Source of the DNA: Chloroflexota bacterium
GTDB lineage: Bacteria; Chloroflexota; Anaerolineae; Aggregatilineales; Phototrophicaceae
DNA length: 64,000 bases
Assembly: GCA_026709625.1 (NCBI GenBank)
Contig: JAPOSR010000041.1
Location: 19,732 to 83,731 of the forward strand
Reading direction: 5' to 3'
A program made the position numbers and the translations under genes. The notes below the pieces were generated by a model. It searched no databases, was not told where the DNA came from, and was given only the letters and a program-made list of their open reading frames with translations. How positions within the stretch are numbered: position 1 is the first letter of the stretch; every line of letters starts with the position of its first letter. This document shows, in pieces, positions 34,355-42,556 of this stretch.

Positions 34355-35197
34355 TTATCTGGACTGATTGAACATCAGGCGCGCGATGCGATCCAGCCCG
34401 GCATAATCGTGCAGAATCGATGCCTCTGCGCCACACCGTTCCCACGCGAGCCGCTGGACTGCCTGTCCCTGTCCCGCGCCGATCTCGAGCAGCGCATGCG
34501 CGCCGAGCGAGCAAATCGCCATCGCCTGATCCAGCAAAGCGCGAATGCAGTCCAAGCCATCCGCCCCCCCGTCCAGCGCCAGGCGAGGCTCATAGGCGCT
34601 TACCGCCAGTCCTGGCAGTTCGCCGCTGGCGATGTAGGGCAGATTCGCCATCAGCAGGTCGACTCGTATGCCACGCTCGAACAAAGGCTGCGCAAGATCT
34701 CCCCGCAAGAAGCGCAGCGACACATTATTCTGCCGCGCATTTTCCTTCGCCAGACACAGCGCCGCCGCGCAGATGTCAGTGGCATAGACTGTGTCCAGCG
34801 GACGCAAGCGCTTGTAGGCGATAGCCAGCGCGCCACTGCCTGTGCCGATATCAGCCGCAACAACATCCGCAGCCTGGGCAGTCAGCCGCAGCGCTTCTTC
34901 CAGCAGCAGCTCGCTTTCTGGACGCGGGATTAGCACAGCCGGATTCACGCGCAGCTCGATATCATAAAAGCCAGCAGCGCCCAAGATGTAGGCGATCGGC
35001 TCGCCAGCGGCTCGGCGCGCCAGCCAATTCTGATATTCGCACAGCTGCGCGGGCAACAGTGGCTGCTCGGGATGCGTGAAAAGAAAAGCGCGGTCGCTAT
35101 CCAGCGCGCGCGCCAAGAGCAGCTGCGCGTCAAGGTCGGGGCTGTCGCTATTGGCCAGTCGCCGCCTTGCCAGCTGCAGCGCCTCGCGGATGGTCAT
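34355..35197 (-). CDS. prmC: release factor glutamine methyltransferase PrmC
   Basis: PrmC methylates the Gln of the GGQ motif in release factors. The SAM motif is VAADIGTGSGALAIAYK near residue 115, and the catalytic NPPY motif appears as ANLPYIAS. N-terminal helices and IPRPESELLLEEAL are typical. 280 residues. Its ATG overlaps the prfA stop (ATGA), consistent with the common prfA-prmC pairing. Confidence 0.93.
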   Translation of the reverse strand: MTIREALQLARRRLANSDSPDLDAQLLLARALDSDRAFLFTHPEQPLLPAQLCEYQNWLARRAAGEPIAYILGAAGFYDIELRVNPAVLIPRPESELLLEEALRLTAQAADVVAADIGTGSGALAIAYKRLRPLDTVYATDICAAALCLAKENARQNNVSLRFLRGDLAQPLFERGIRVDLLMANLPYIASGELPGLAVSAYEPRLALDGGADGLDCIRALLDQAMAICSLGAHALLEIGAGQGQAVQRLAWERCGAEASILHDYAGLDRIARLMFNQSR

Positions 35198-36267
35198 TCG
35201 CCGCTGCCCGCCGCCAGCTGCCGGGCTTGTTCTTGCGTGGCCAGTTGGTCGATGAAGGCATCGAGCGCGCCATCCATCACCGCTGGCAGGTTGTAACTGC
35301 TGAAGCCGATGCGGTGGTCGGTGACGCGCCCCTGCGGAAAGTTGTAGGTGCGGATTTTCTCGCTGCGGTCGCCACTGCCGACTTGTCCACGGCGTTCGGC
35401 TTCTCGCTCGCTGCGTTGCCGCTCGACTTCAGCATCGTACAAGCGGGCGATGAGCACCTGCTTGGCGCGCAGCTTGTTTTGCAGCTGGCTGCGTTCGTCT
35501 TGCATCTCGACCACAACGCCAGTCGGCTTATGAATCAAGCGCACCGCCGAGTCGGTGGTATTGACTGATTGTCCGCCGGCGCCGCGCGCGCGAAAGACCT
35601 GCGTCTCGACATCGCTCATATCCAACTGCACATCGACTTCGTCCATCTCGGCCAACACGGCGACAGTCGCGGTGCTGGTGTGGATGCGTCCCTGGCTTTC
35701 TGTGGTGGGGACGCGCTGGACGCGGTGCACGCCGCTTTCGTATTTCAGACGGCTGAAAGCGCCAGCGCCCTTGATTTGGAAAGTGATGTTCTTGAAGACG
35801 CTGTTGCCCTGCTCGTTGACATCCAGCAGCTCGACCCGCCACCGTTTGCCCTCGGCATACCGGGTATACAGGCGCAGCAGGTCGCCCGCGAATATGCCCG
35901 CTTCGTCGCCGCCGGCGCCAGCGCGGATCTCGACGATGACATCTTTGCTGTCGCGCGGGTCTTTGGGCAGCAGCAGCAGTCGCAGCCGCTCCAGCAACTC
36001 ACTGGCGCTGGCTTGCAAGCTGGCGATCTCGTCTTGCGCCAGCTCGCGCATCTCGGCGTCGTCAGCCAACTCCAGCAATTCGCGCGCGCCGGCCAGTTCG
36101 TCGGCTTGGCGTTTGTAGAGGCGAAAGGCATCGACAACAGCTTGCAAACTGGCGCGTTCTTTTGCCAGATCGGCAACGCGCTCATAGTCACCGGCGATAG
36201 CTGGGTCGCCCATCAGCGCTTCCAGCTCCAGGTAACGGGATTCGACTTCGGCAAGTTTGTCGAGCAT
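35194..36267 (-). CDS. prfA: peptide chain release factor 1
   Basis: RF1 recognises UAA and UAG stop codons. The GGQ motif is in RARGAGGQSVNTTDSAVRL near residue 230, and the codon-recognition PxT motif is RVPTTESQGRIHTS. The 357 residues are normal. It is translationally coupled to prmC downstream and has a candidate promoter about 50 bases upstream. The ribosome-binding site is weak. Confidence 0.97.
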   Translation of the reverse strand: MLDKLAEVESRYLELEALMGDPAIAGDYERVADLAKERASLQAVVDAFRLYKRQADELAGARELLELADDAEMRELAQDEIASLQASASELLERLRLLLLPKDPRDSKDVIVEIRAGAGGDEAGIFAGDLLRLYTRYAEGKRWRVELLDVNEQGNSVFKNITFQIKGAGAFSRLKYESGVHRVQRVPTTESQGRIHTSTATVAVLAEMDEVDVQLDMSDVETQVFRARGAGGQSVNTTDSAVRLIHKPTGVVVEMQDERSQLQNKLRAKQVLIARLYDAEVERQRSEREAERRGQVGSGDRSEKIRTYNFPQGRVTDHRIGFSSYNLPAVMDGALDAFIDQLATQEQARQLAAGSGE

Positions 36268-36314
36268 TTCGCTTGTTTTCGTCCAGGTGGCGCGAGAAAG
36301 CCGTCTACATTATC

Positions 36315-36341
36315 ATTATAGCTTCCGATATGCAGCCGCAA
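36315..36341 (-). promoter_or_regulatory. candidate promoter of prfA-prmC
   Basis: The minus strand carries a perfect TATAAT with TTGCGG 15 bases upstream, which is short spacing. It lies about 50 bases before the prfA ATG, in the divergent region shared with the deoC-type gene. Confidence 0.4.
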
Positions 36342-36360
36342 AGGGACGGTTGGCAGGAAC

Positions 36361-37323
36361 ATGACCAGTCTAGCCAATGGGCGCAATCCCGGCATGCCGC
36401 TGGACATGGGCTGGGTGCGCGCCACGACAATCAACCGCAGCGCCACACAGCGCCGTGTCGGCAGCCTGGCTGCGCGCCGCAGCGTCAAAAAAAACTGGCA
36501 GGCGGCTTGGCTGCTGCGCGCCATCACCCTGATCGATTTGACCACTTTGGCTGGCGATGATACGCCGGGCAAGGTGCGGCGACTGTGCGCCAAAGCGCGC
36601 CAGCCCCTGCGTCAAGATCTGGTCGAAGCGCTGGCCGCCGGTTCGCTGAACATCATGGTGGGCGCGGTATGCGTTTATCATGCGCGGGTGCACGAGGCGC
36701 TCGGCGCGCTGCAGGGCAGTGGCATCCCGGTGGCGGCTGTTTCGACCGGCTTTCCAGCTGGCCAGAGCGCCTATGCCCAGCGCATCGAAGAAATTCATCA
36801 ATCGGTCGAGGCGGGCGCGGACGAAATCGACATTGTTATCTCTCGTGAACACGCCCTGCGCGGCGACTGGCGGCGTCTGTATGACGAAGTGCGCGACATG
36901 CGGGCTGCCTGTGGCGATGCGCGCATGAAAGCCATCTTGGCGACCGGCGAGCTGGGGACCTTGTGGACGGTCGCGCGCGCCAGCAAGGTTTGCATGATGG
37001 CCGGAGCCGACTTCATCAAGACCAGCACCGGCAAAGAGCCGGTCAACGCCACGTTGGAAGTCGGCTTGACGATGGCGCGCGAGATCCGCGCCTATGCAGA
37101 GATAACCGGCTGCCAGGTCGGCTTCAAGCCAGCCGGCGGCATCCGCAGCGCCAAAGACGCGGTGAATTGGATGGTCTTGATGAAAGAAGAGCTGGGCGAT
37201 AGCTGGCTGGACAAGCGCCTGTTTCGCTTCGGCGCATCAGGCTTGCTGACAGATATTGAACGCCAGCTCTCGCACCATGTCAGCGGACGCTATGCCGCGA
37301 GGCATCATATGCCGATGGCTTAG
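36361..37323 (+). CDS. deoC: deoxyribose-phosphate aldolase, eukaryotic-type
   Basis: DERA cleaves 2-deoxyribose-5-phosphate to acetaldehyde and glyceraldehyde-3-phosphate. The Schiff-base lysine lies in ADFIKTSTGKEPVNAT and the second catalytic lysine in GFKPAGGIRSAKD. The protein is 320 residues, longer than classical bacterial DeoC, and its N-terminal part (VKKNWQAAWLLRAITLIDLTTLAGDDT) and C-terminus (SGRYAARHHMPMA) match animal DERA as I remember it. A PucR-type regulator follows downstream in the same orientation. Confidence 0.93.
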   Translation: MTSLANGRNPGMPLDMGWVRATTINRSATQRRVGSLAARRSVKKNWQAAWLLRAITLIDLTTLAGDDTPGKVRRLCAKARQPLRQDLVEALAAGSLNIMVGAVCVYHARVHEALGALQGSGIPVAAVSTGFPAGQSAYAQRIEEIHQSVEAGADEIDIVISREHALRGDWRRLYDEVRDMRAACGDARMKAILATGELGTLWTVARASKVCMMAGADFIKTSTGKEPVNATLEVGLTMAREIRAYAEITGCQVGFKPAGGIRSAKDAVNWMVLMKEELGDSWLDKRLFRFGASGLLTDIERQLSHHVSGRYAARHHMPMA

Positions 37324-37350
37324 TCATTCGCGCCAGCAGCATGCAAATAT

Positions 37351-37530
37351 CGGGAGTGGCAATTTTTATGGATGCGCGTTGCTTTGTTCCCACCCCAAGC
37401 CCCTCTCCGACCGCCTGTGTCTACGCGGCGCAAACATGAGGGCGAGGCTTACTTGCCGCGGAAGCGCAGGAAAACTCCCCTTCCCTCGTTCTGGGGGCAA
37501 GGGGCCGGGGGATGGGGGGCTTGGCTGCCT
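37351..37530 (-). repeat. MITE-like intergenic repeat, copy D
   Basis: One end is intact (GGGAGTGGCAATTTTTATGGATGCGCG) and the other fades out before the PucR gene. The core and the internal CGACCGCCTGTGTCTACGCG segment match copy B. It fills most of the gap between the deoC-type gene and the regulator gene. Confidence 0.8.
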
Positions 37531-37584
37531 TTCGCCGCCTATACTTGTTGACTATCGTTTCCATTGACTGGCGCGCTATCGCAG

Positions 37585-39198
37585 ATGTTGACCCTGGAAG
37601 AAGCGCTTCAATCACCCATATTGAATCAAGCGAAGGTCGTGGCTGGCGCAGGGGGGCTGGCGCGCGCCATCCGCTGGGTGCATATCGTCAATGTGCCCAA
37701 CATGGCCGACTGGCTGCATGGCGGCGAGTTGGTGCTGACGACCGTGCTGAATATGCCCGCTGGCGAAGATGCCCAGCGCGAATTTCTGCGCCAGTTGGCC
37801 GCCAGGGGCATTGTGGCTGTCGTCATCACCACCGGCTTGATGGTCGACGAAATCCCCGAACACCTGCGCGCGCTGGGTGACAAGCTGGGCTTGCCGCTGA
37901 TCGAGCTGCCCTACCAGACGCGCTTCGTCGACATCGCCAAGATCATCAACGAGCGCATCGCCCAAGCCAACCTCGATACCCTCAGCCGCGCGCTGTCTAT
38001 CCAACAGCAGCTTTCGCGGCTGGTGTTGGAGGGCGGCGGCTTTGTCGAGCTGGCGAATATGCTGGCGGAGCAGGTTGGGCACTCCATCAGCATCGAAAAC
38101 GAGCGCTTCGAGGCGATCGCCAGCAAGAATATCGCCGCGGTAGATTCGGCGCGCCGCTATACGATCGAGCATGGGCGCACCAATCCACAACTGATTGACG
38201 CGCTGGAAGGCGAATACCTGCCGCGTATCCGCGCTACATTGCGCCCTGTGCAGCTGCCTGTTATGCCCGCGCTGGGCTTGGAGATGGAACGTTTGCTGGC
38301 GCCCATTGTCGTGCACAGCGAGATTTATGGCTATATGTGGATCATCGCTGATGTGCAGGCGCTGACGCCTATCGACATGATGGCGATTGAGATCGGCGCG
38401 ACGGTGGCGGCGCTGCTGATGCTGCACCGAGAGTCATTGGCGGCGGCAGAGGCTTCGCTAAAAGGCAGCTTCGTGGCGCAGTTGATTGAAGCAAAAGGCG
38501 ATCCACAAAGCCTCTTGAGCGACCAGGCGCTGCGCTATGGGGTCGATCTGCGCTTGCCTTGGCGTATGCTGCTGGTCAGCCTGGGGGCGGCTTTGGCGCC
38601 GGCTGCCACACGCGCCTACCGCGTCATCAACCGCGTTGTAGCGCAGCGAGGAGCCGAGGCGGTGGCGGCGCAATTTGCCGGGCAAGTGGTCATCCTGGCG
38701 CAGGATGACGCCAACAACTGCCAAGCGCTGGCGGCGGCGCTGTTGGAGCGGCTGGAAGCCGGCGCGCGCATCGGCATAAGCGGCGTCTGCCAAGGAGCGC
38801 AAACAGTTGGCGATGCCCACCAGCAATGCGCGGATACGTTGATCATCGGCAGAAAGATCCAGCATGCCCAGCGACTTCACCATTTCGACGCGCTCGGCTA
38901 TATCCATACCTTGTATCAGGCAGGCGCGAGCAGCCTGTCGCGCAATGCCCAGGCACCGCTGCTGCGCCGCTTGCAGGCAGAGCAACAAGCCGACCTTTTT
39001 AATACGCTGGAAGTCTACCTGGATGCTGGCGGCAACAGCGTCCAGACCGCGCAGACGCTTTGCATCCACCGCAGCACCTTGAATTATCGGCTGGCGAGGA
39101 TTCGTGAAGTCTGCGCGGTGGATTTGTCTGCGCCGGTCACGCGGCTCGACCTGCAAGTCGCTCTCAAGCTGATGCGACTATTTGACGACACCGATTGA
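37585..39198 (+). CDS. PucR-family transcriptional regulator
   Basis: The N-terminal PucR domain (LTLEEALQSPILNQAKVVAGAGGLARAIRWVHIVNVPNMADWLHGGELVLTT) covers about 120 residues. A central GAF-like/GGDEF-like part follows, and the C-terminus is a PucR-type helix-turn-helix (VQTAQTLCIHRSTLNYRLARIREV). Family members regulate purine, amino-acid or other catabolic genes in response to small ligands. The ATG at 37585 is preferred; a TTG seven codons upstream is possible. No good ribosome-binding site is visible. The target genes are not known; the upstream deoC-type gene is a candidate. Confidence 0.9.
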   Translation: MLTLEEALQSPILNQAKVVAGAGGLARAIRWVHIVNVPNMADWLHGGELVLTTVLNMPAGEDAQREFLRQLAARGIVAVVITTGLMVDEIPEHLRALGDKLGLPLIELPYQTRFVDIAKIINERIAQANLDTLSRALSIQQQLSRLVLEGGGFVELANMLAEQVGHSISIENERFEAIASKNIAAVDSARRYTIEHGRTNPQLIDALEGEYLPRIRATLRPVQLPVMPALGLEMERLLAPIVVHSEIYGYMWIIADVQALTPIDMMAIEIGATVAALLMLHRESLAAAEASLKGSFVAQLIEAKGDPQSLLSDQALRYGVDLRLPWRMLLVSLGAALAPAATRAYRVINRVVAQRGAEAVAAQFAGQVVILAQDDANNCQALAAALLERLEAGARIGISGVCQGAQTVGDAHQQCADTLIIGRKIQHAQRLHHFDALGYIHTLYQAGASSLSRNAQAPLLRRLQAEQQADLFNTLEVYLDAGGNSVQTAQTLCIHRSTLNYRLARIREVCAVDLSAPVTRLDLQVALKLMRLFDDTD

Positions 39199-39242
39199 CA
39201 GCGCGGCTGCCTGGGGGCAAGGCGCGAATCATCGCCTCGCCG

Positions 39243-39623
39243 CTACTCGACATGTTGTGGTGCCAGCGCCACAGCCATGGCGATCGCGTGCGTTTGGGTA
39301 TGGCTGAGGCTGATATCCCAAGCCGCCAGCTGCAATGTATCCGCCAGCCGCCGCGCCGCGCCATGCAAGACCAGGCTGGGTCGCCGCCGCGGGTTGTCGG
39401 TGCGGATTTCGATCTCGCGCCAAGCCACATCGCCGATGCCGCTGCCCAGCGCTTTTGCCACCGCTTCTTTGCCAGCGAAACGCGCAGCCAGCCGATGGGC
39501 TTTGCCAGCGCAGTCTTGCCGTTCGCCAGCGGTGAAGAAACGGTTAAGAAAGCGCTCGCCGCCGCGTTCGATCCCCGCCTTGATGCGCGCGCATTCGACC
39601 ATATCCACGCCACAGCGAATCAT
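39243..39623 (-). CDS. acpS: holo-[acyl-carrier-protein] synthase
   Basis: AcpS attaches phosphopantetheine to acyl carrier protein. The two signature motifs are IRCGVDMVECARI at the N-terminus (metal-binding Asp) and RLAARFAGKEAVAKALG near residue 45; the C-terminal ISLSHTQTHAIAMAVA is also typical. The 126 residues are normal. It is convergent with the PucR gene and divergent from a lipoprotein gene. Confidence 0.94.
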   Translation of the reverse strand: MIRCGVDMVECARIKAGIERGGERFLNRFFTAGERQDCAGKAHRLAARFAGKEAVAKALGSGIGDVAWREIEIRTDNPRRRPSLVLHGAARRLADTLQLAAWDISLSHTQTHAIAMAVALAPQHVE

Positions 39624-39706
39624 TGGCAGATGCCCGCCTCGCTGCTAGCGCGATGCCGACACCACTGCGATAATGGCAGCGCACTTGCCCAACAGGCTGA
39701 GGATGC

Positions 39707-40303
39707 ATGATGTTTCATTGTCGGTTCACTATGGTTTTGTGTCTGTGCGTCTTGACGATGGTCGGCTGCGCAAACACAGCAGAGTCTACCCCGACGCCCA
39801 CACCAACGCAACACCACCAGGTAACCTACCTGGCCAACCGTCTGCGCCCCGGCTTCAAATTAACGCTGCCGGTGGACTGGCGCTATCGAGTGACCGAAAG
39901 CGGGCTTATGCTGGCGAACGACGCGCGCGCGCTGGAAGCGACGAACAACAGCAGCGTTATGCCCGCCGATACTTTGGTGGCAGATCTGTCGCTGCGGACA
40001 CCAGCCGAAATCATCACGGCAGGCGCGCGCAATGCCACGGAGCTTCTGGACGCCTTTGTGGGCAGGTCGCCCGATGCCTCTGAGGAATCGCAGTACCAAG
40101 TTGTCGACCTGCTGGAAATTGATGGTCGGGACGCGGCGCAGCTCTCGGCAACAATCGCCGCCAACGATACATTGCTGCTGGCGGTGGCGCTGGATGACCA
40201 TTATCTGCTGGCGGTGATCGTCGCGACAACGGACAAACTGCAAGAGCTGGCTGCGGACTTGAGCGATATCTTCGCTTCTGCGCAACTGCTGCAAACGCAA
40301 TAG
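39707..40303 (+). CDS. predicted lipoprotein of unknown function
   Basis: A signal sequence ends in a lipobox (LTMVGC) around residue 21, followed by a Thr/Pro-rich linker (STPTPTPTQ). The mature part contains PGFKLTLPVDWRYRV, a short pattern reminiscent of proteins that have an F.l.yP..W.v segment; the lipoprotein at 45502 has a similar one. Beyond this no family is recognised. 198 residues, predicted to be anchored on the outer side of the membrane. Confidence 0.75.
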   Translation: MMFHCRFTMVLCLCVLTMVGCANTAESTPTPTPTQHHQVTYLANRLRPGFKLTLPVDWRYRVTESGLMLANDARALEATNNSSVMPADTLVADLSLRTPAEIITAGARNATELLDAFVGRSPDASEESQYQVVDLLEIDGRDAAQLSATIAANDTLLLAVALDDHYLLAVIVATTDKLQELAADLSDIFASAQLLQTQ

Positions 40304-40328
40304 AAGCGCCTGAACGAGAGGGAAGCCC

Positions 40329-41003
40329 ATGGCGAGTTTTCGCTTTCGTTTGCGTCAGCGCTATTGGGCATGGGCAGCGCCGCATCAAATCCGCGGTTAC
40401 TTGCGGTCGGCTGCAGAGCCACGTCTGCAGATCGGCACGGGACCCAATCCCTTGCCCGGCTGGCTGAATACCACATTGACGCCTTTCCAGCCCGGCACAA
40501 TCTTCCTGGATGCCAGCCGCCCTTTCCCTATGCCCGATGCCAGCTTTGCGCTCATCTTCGGCGAGCATGTCATCGAGCATCTGGAATTTCACGAAGCCGC
40601 GCTGATGCTGGGCGAGTGCTTTCGCGCGCTGCGGTCTGGCGGCATATTGCGGGTGGCCACGCCCGACCTGGCGCAGATTATCGCGCTATATACATGCCCG
40701 GAAGCGCCGCCACAGCGCGCCTACATCCGCTGGATCATGGATACCTTCCGTTCGCAGATCGGCGAATACAACCCTGCCCATGCCATCAACCAGTCTTTTC
40801 ATGGCTGGCGGCACAAGTTTATCTATGACGCCCCGACCTTGATTCAAGCGCTCGCGGCTGCGGGCTTCATCAGGATCGAACGTTGCGAGCCCGGCGAAAG
40901 CGGCGATGACCGGCTGCGTGGCATCGAGCAGCACGGCGACCTGGTGAGCAATGATGCCGCCATGCGCTATGAAACCATGGTCTATGAAGCGCGCAAGCCA
41001 TGA
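40329..41003 (+). CDS. SAM-dependent methyltransferase (COG4627-like)
   Basis: The class I methyltransferase fold begins with RLQIGTGPNPLPGWLNTTLTP, a pattern typical of COG4627-like proteins in which the usual Asp of ...GWxNxD is replaced. FPMPDASFALIFGEHVIEHLEFHEAALMLGECFRALRSGGILRVATPD follows as motif post-I to IV. 224 residues. Substrate is unknown. It lies 26 bases after the lipoprotein gene. Confidence 0.85.
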   Translation: MASFRFRLRQRYWAWAAPHQIRGYLRSAAEPRLQIGTGPNPLPGWLNTTLTPFQPGTIFLDASRPFPMPDASFALIFGEHVIEHLEFHEAALMLGECFRALRSGGILRVATPDLAQIIALYTCPEAPPQRAYIRWIMDTFRSQIGEYNPAHAINQSFHGWRHKFIYDAPTLIQALAAAGFIRIERCEPGESGDDRLRGIEQHGDLVSNDAAMRYETMVYEARKP

Positions 41004-41100
41004 GCCAGCCCACTCGGTCAGAATTCACAATGCCATTTGCAGGCATGTTCGGCTATGATGCGCTCAGATGCGACAGCAGTGATCCGAATGGTGCGCGCCT

Positions 41101-41412
41101 ATGCCTATTTATACCTATCGCCGTGAGGACGGCACGACATTTGATATCCGCCAGCGCTTTGGCGACAGCCCGCTGCAAACTTGTCCAGACACCCGGCAGG
41201 CGGTCCAGCGCGTGATCCAGCCAGCCGGCATCATCTTCAAGGGCAGCGGCTTTTATGTCAACGACAACAATAAAGCCAAGAACCCTGCCAAACCAGCCGC
41301 CAATGGCAATGGCAAATCCGCGGACAAGGACGCAAAAACCGCCACAAAAGCCGAAAGCAAACAAGCCAGCCAATCGCCCAGCCAAGACAAGGCTCCAGCA
41401 GCGGCGAAGTAA
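41101..41412 (+). CDS. FmdB-like regulatory protein without zinc-ribbon cysteines
   Basis: The start MPIYTYRREDGTTFDIRQRF and the segment GIIFKGSGFYVNDNN match the FmdB/CxxC_CXXC_SSSS family. The usual cysteines have mostly been lost: CxxCG is RREDG, and only one Cys of the second pair remains (TCPDT). The C-terminal half is a Lys/Ala/Asn-rich, probably disordered tail. 103 residues. It could still bind nucleic acid or protein, but it should not bind zinc in the standard way. Confidence 0.75.
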   Translation: MPIYTYRREDGTTFDIRQRFGDSPLQTCPDTRQAVQRVIQPAGIIFKGSGFYVNDNNKAKNPAKPAANGNGKSADKDAKTATKAESKQASQSPSQDKAPAAAK

Positions 41413-41440
41413 CCGCGGCGGCAACGATAGGATGCCCCCT

Positions 41441-42538
41441 ATGCGACTGTATTTTGTGCGACATGGCATTGCCGAAGACCTGACAAGCAGCGACTTCATG
41501 CGCGAGCTGACCCCGCGTGGCGAACGGCGCGTCAAGACATCTGCCGCGGTGATGCGAGCGCTCGGCATCCAGCCACAGCGCATCTATAGCAGCCCTCGTC
41601 TGCGCGCGCGGCAAACCGCCGACATCATCGCGCAGGCGCTGGGTATGGGTGTAGAGCTGGCCGATTCGGTCAATTTCGGCTTTGACCTGGCTGATGCGCG
41701 CCGCCTGAGCGCCGATTGCGACGCCGAAATCATGTTTGTCGGGCACAACCCAGATATGAGCGAGATCGTCAGCGAGCTGACTGGCGCGGCGGTCTCCATG
41801 AAAAAGGGCGGCTTGGCGCGAGTGGACGCGTTTGCTGCAGAGGCGGGCGCTGGCGAGTTGGTCTGGCTGGTCGCGCCCAAAGTGTTTGACGCGCTGGCAG
41901 ACAACAAACAGACGGGCATTGTCCCTGCCCCAGCGCAGAAATTGCCCGATGTGAATGGCGGCTTGCACGAGTTGATTCGCCAGCGCTGGAGCCCGGTCGG
42001 CTTTGACCGCGAGCGCCCAATCAAGCGCGAAACCCTGCTGGGCATATTGGAAGCGGCGCGTTGGGCGGCATCGTCCAGCAACTTGCAGCCGTGGCGGTTT
42101 ATCGTGGCTCGCCGCGAAGACGAAGCGCAATTCGCCAAGCTGCTGTTGACGCTGCGCGAAGGCAATATCGCCTGGGCGCAACATGCCGCCGCGCTGATGG
42201 TCGCCTGCTCGCGCAAGTTCCGCAAAGAGACTGTGCCAAACCGACACGCCGGGCATGATCTGGGCTTGGCTGTGGGGCAGATGGTCTTGCAGGCGCTTTC
42301 GCAAGGCGTCTATGTCCACCAGATGGGCGGCTTCTTCCCAGAAAAAGCCCGCCAGCTCTATGCCATTCCCGACGACTTTGACCCGTACACCTGCATCGCC
42401 TTTGGGTATCGCGCCACCGAGCTTGGCCACTTGGCTGAGGCGCAGCGGGGACGAGATGCCTCGCCACGCGAACGTCAACCGCTTGACGAGATGGTCTTTG
42501 GCGGCGGCTGGGCGCAGGCAGCCAATTTCCTCGACTAG
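41441..42538 (+). CDS. fused SixA-type phosphohistidine phosphatase and nitroreductase
   Basis: Residues 1 to about 160 are a SixA-like histidine phosphatase with the RHG motif (MRLYFVRHGIAED), YSSPRLRARQTADII and FVGHNPDMSEIV. Residues about 175-365 are a nitroreductase-type flavoprotein (RQRWSPVGFDRERPIKRETLLGILEAARWAASSSNLQPWRFIVA, and DLGLAVGQMVLQALSQGVYVHQMGGF). The reading frame is continuous with no internal stop. ATG 41441 has AGGA eight bases upstream; the ORF track start at 41255 lies in the preceding gene. How the two activities relate is unknown. Confidence 0.85.
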   Translation: MRLYFVRHGIAEDLTSSDFMRELTPRGERRVKTSAAVMRALGIQPQRIYSSPRLRARQTADIIAQALGMGVELADSVNFGFDLADARRLSADCDAEIMFVGHNPDMSEIVSELTGAAVSMKKGGLARVDAFAAEAGAGELVWLVAPKVFDALADNKQTGIVPAPAQKLPDVNGGLHELIRQRWSPVGFDRERPIKRETLLGILEAARWAASSSNLQPWRFIVARREDEAQFAKLLLTLREGNIAWAQHAAALMVACSRKFRKETVPNRHAGHDLGLAVGQMVLQALSQGVYVHQMGGFFPEKARQLYAIPDDFDPYTCIAFGYRATELGHLAEAQRGRDASPRERQPLDEMVFGGGWAQAANFLD

Positions 42539-42556
42539 CAGGCAAAGACGACAGCT

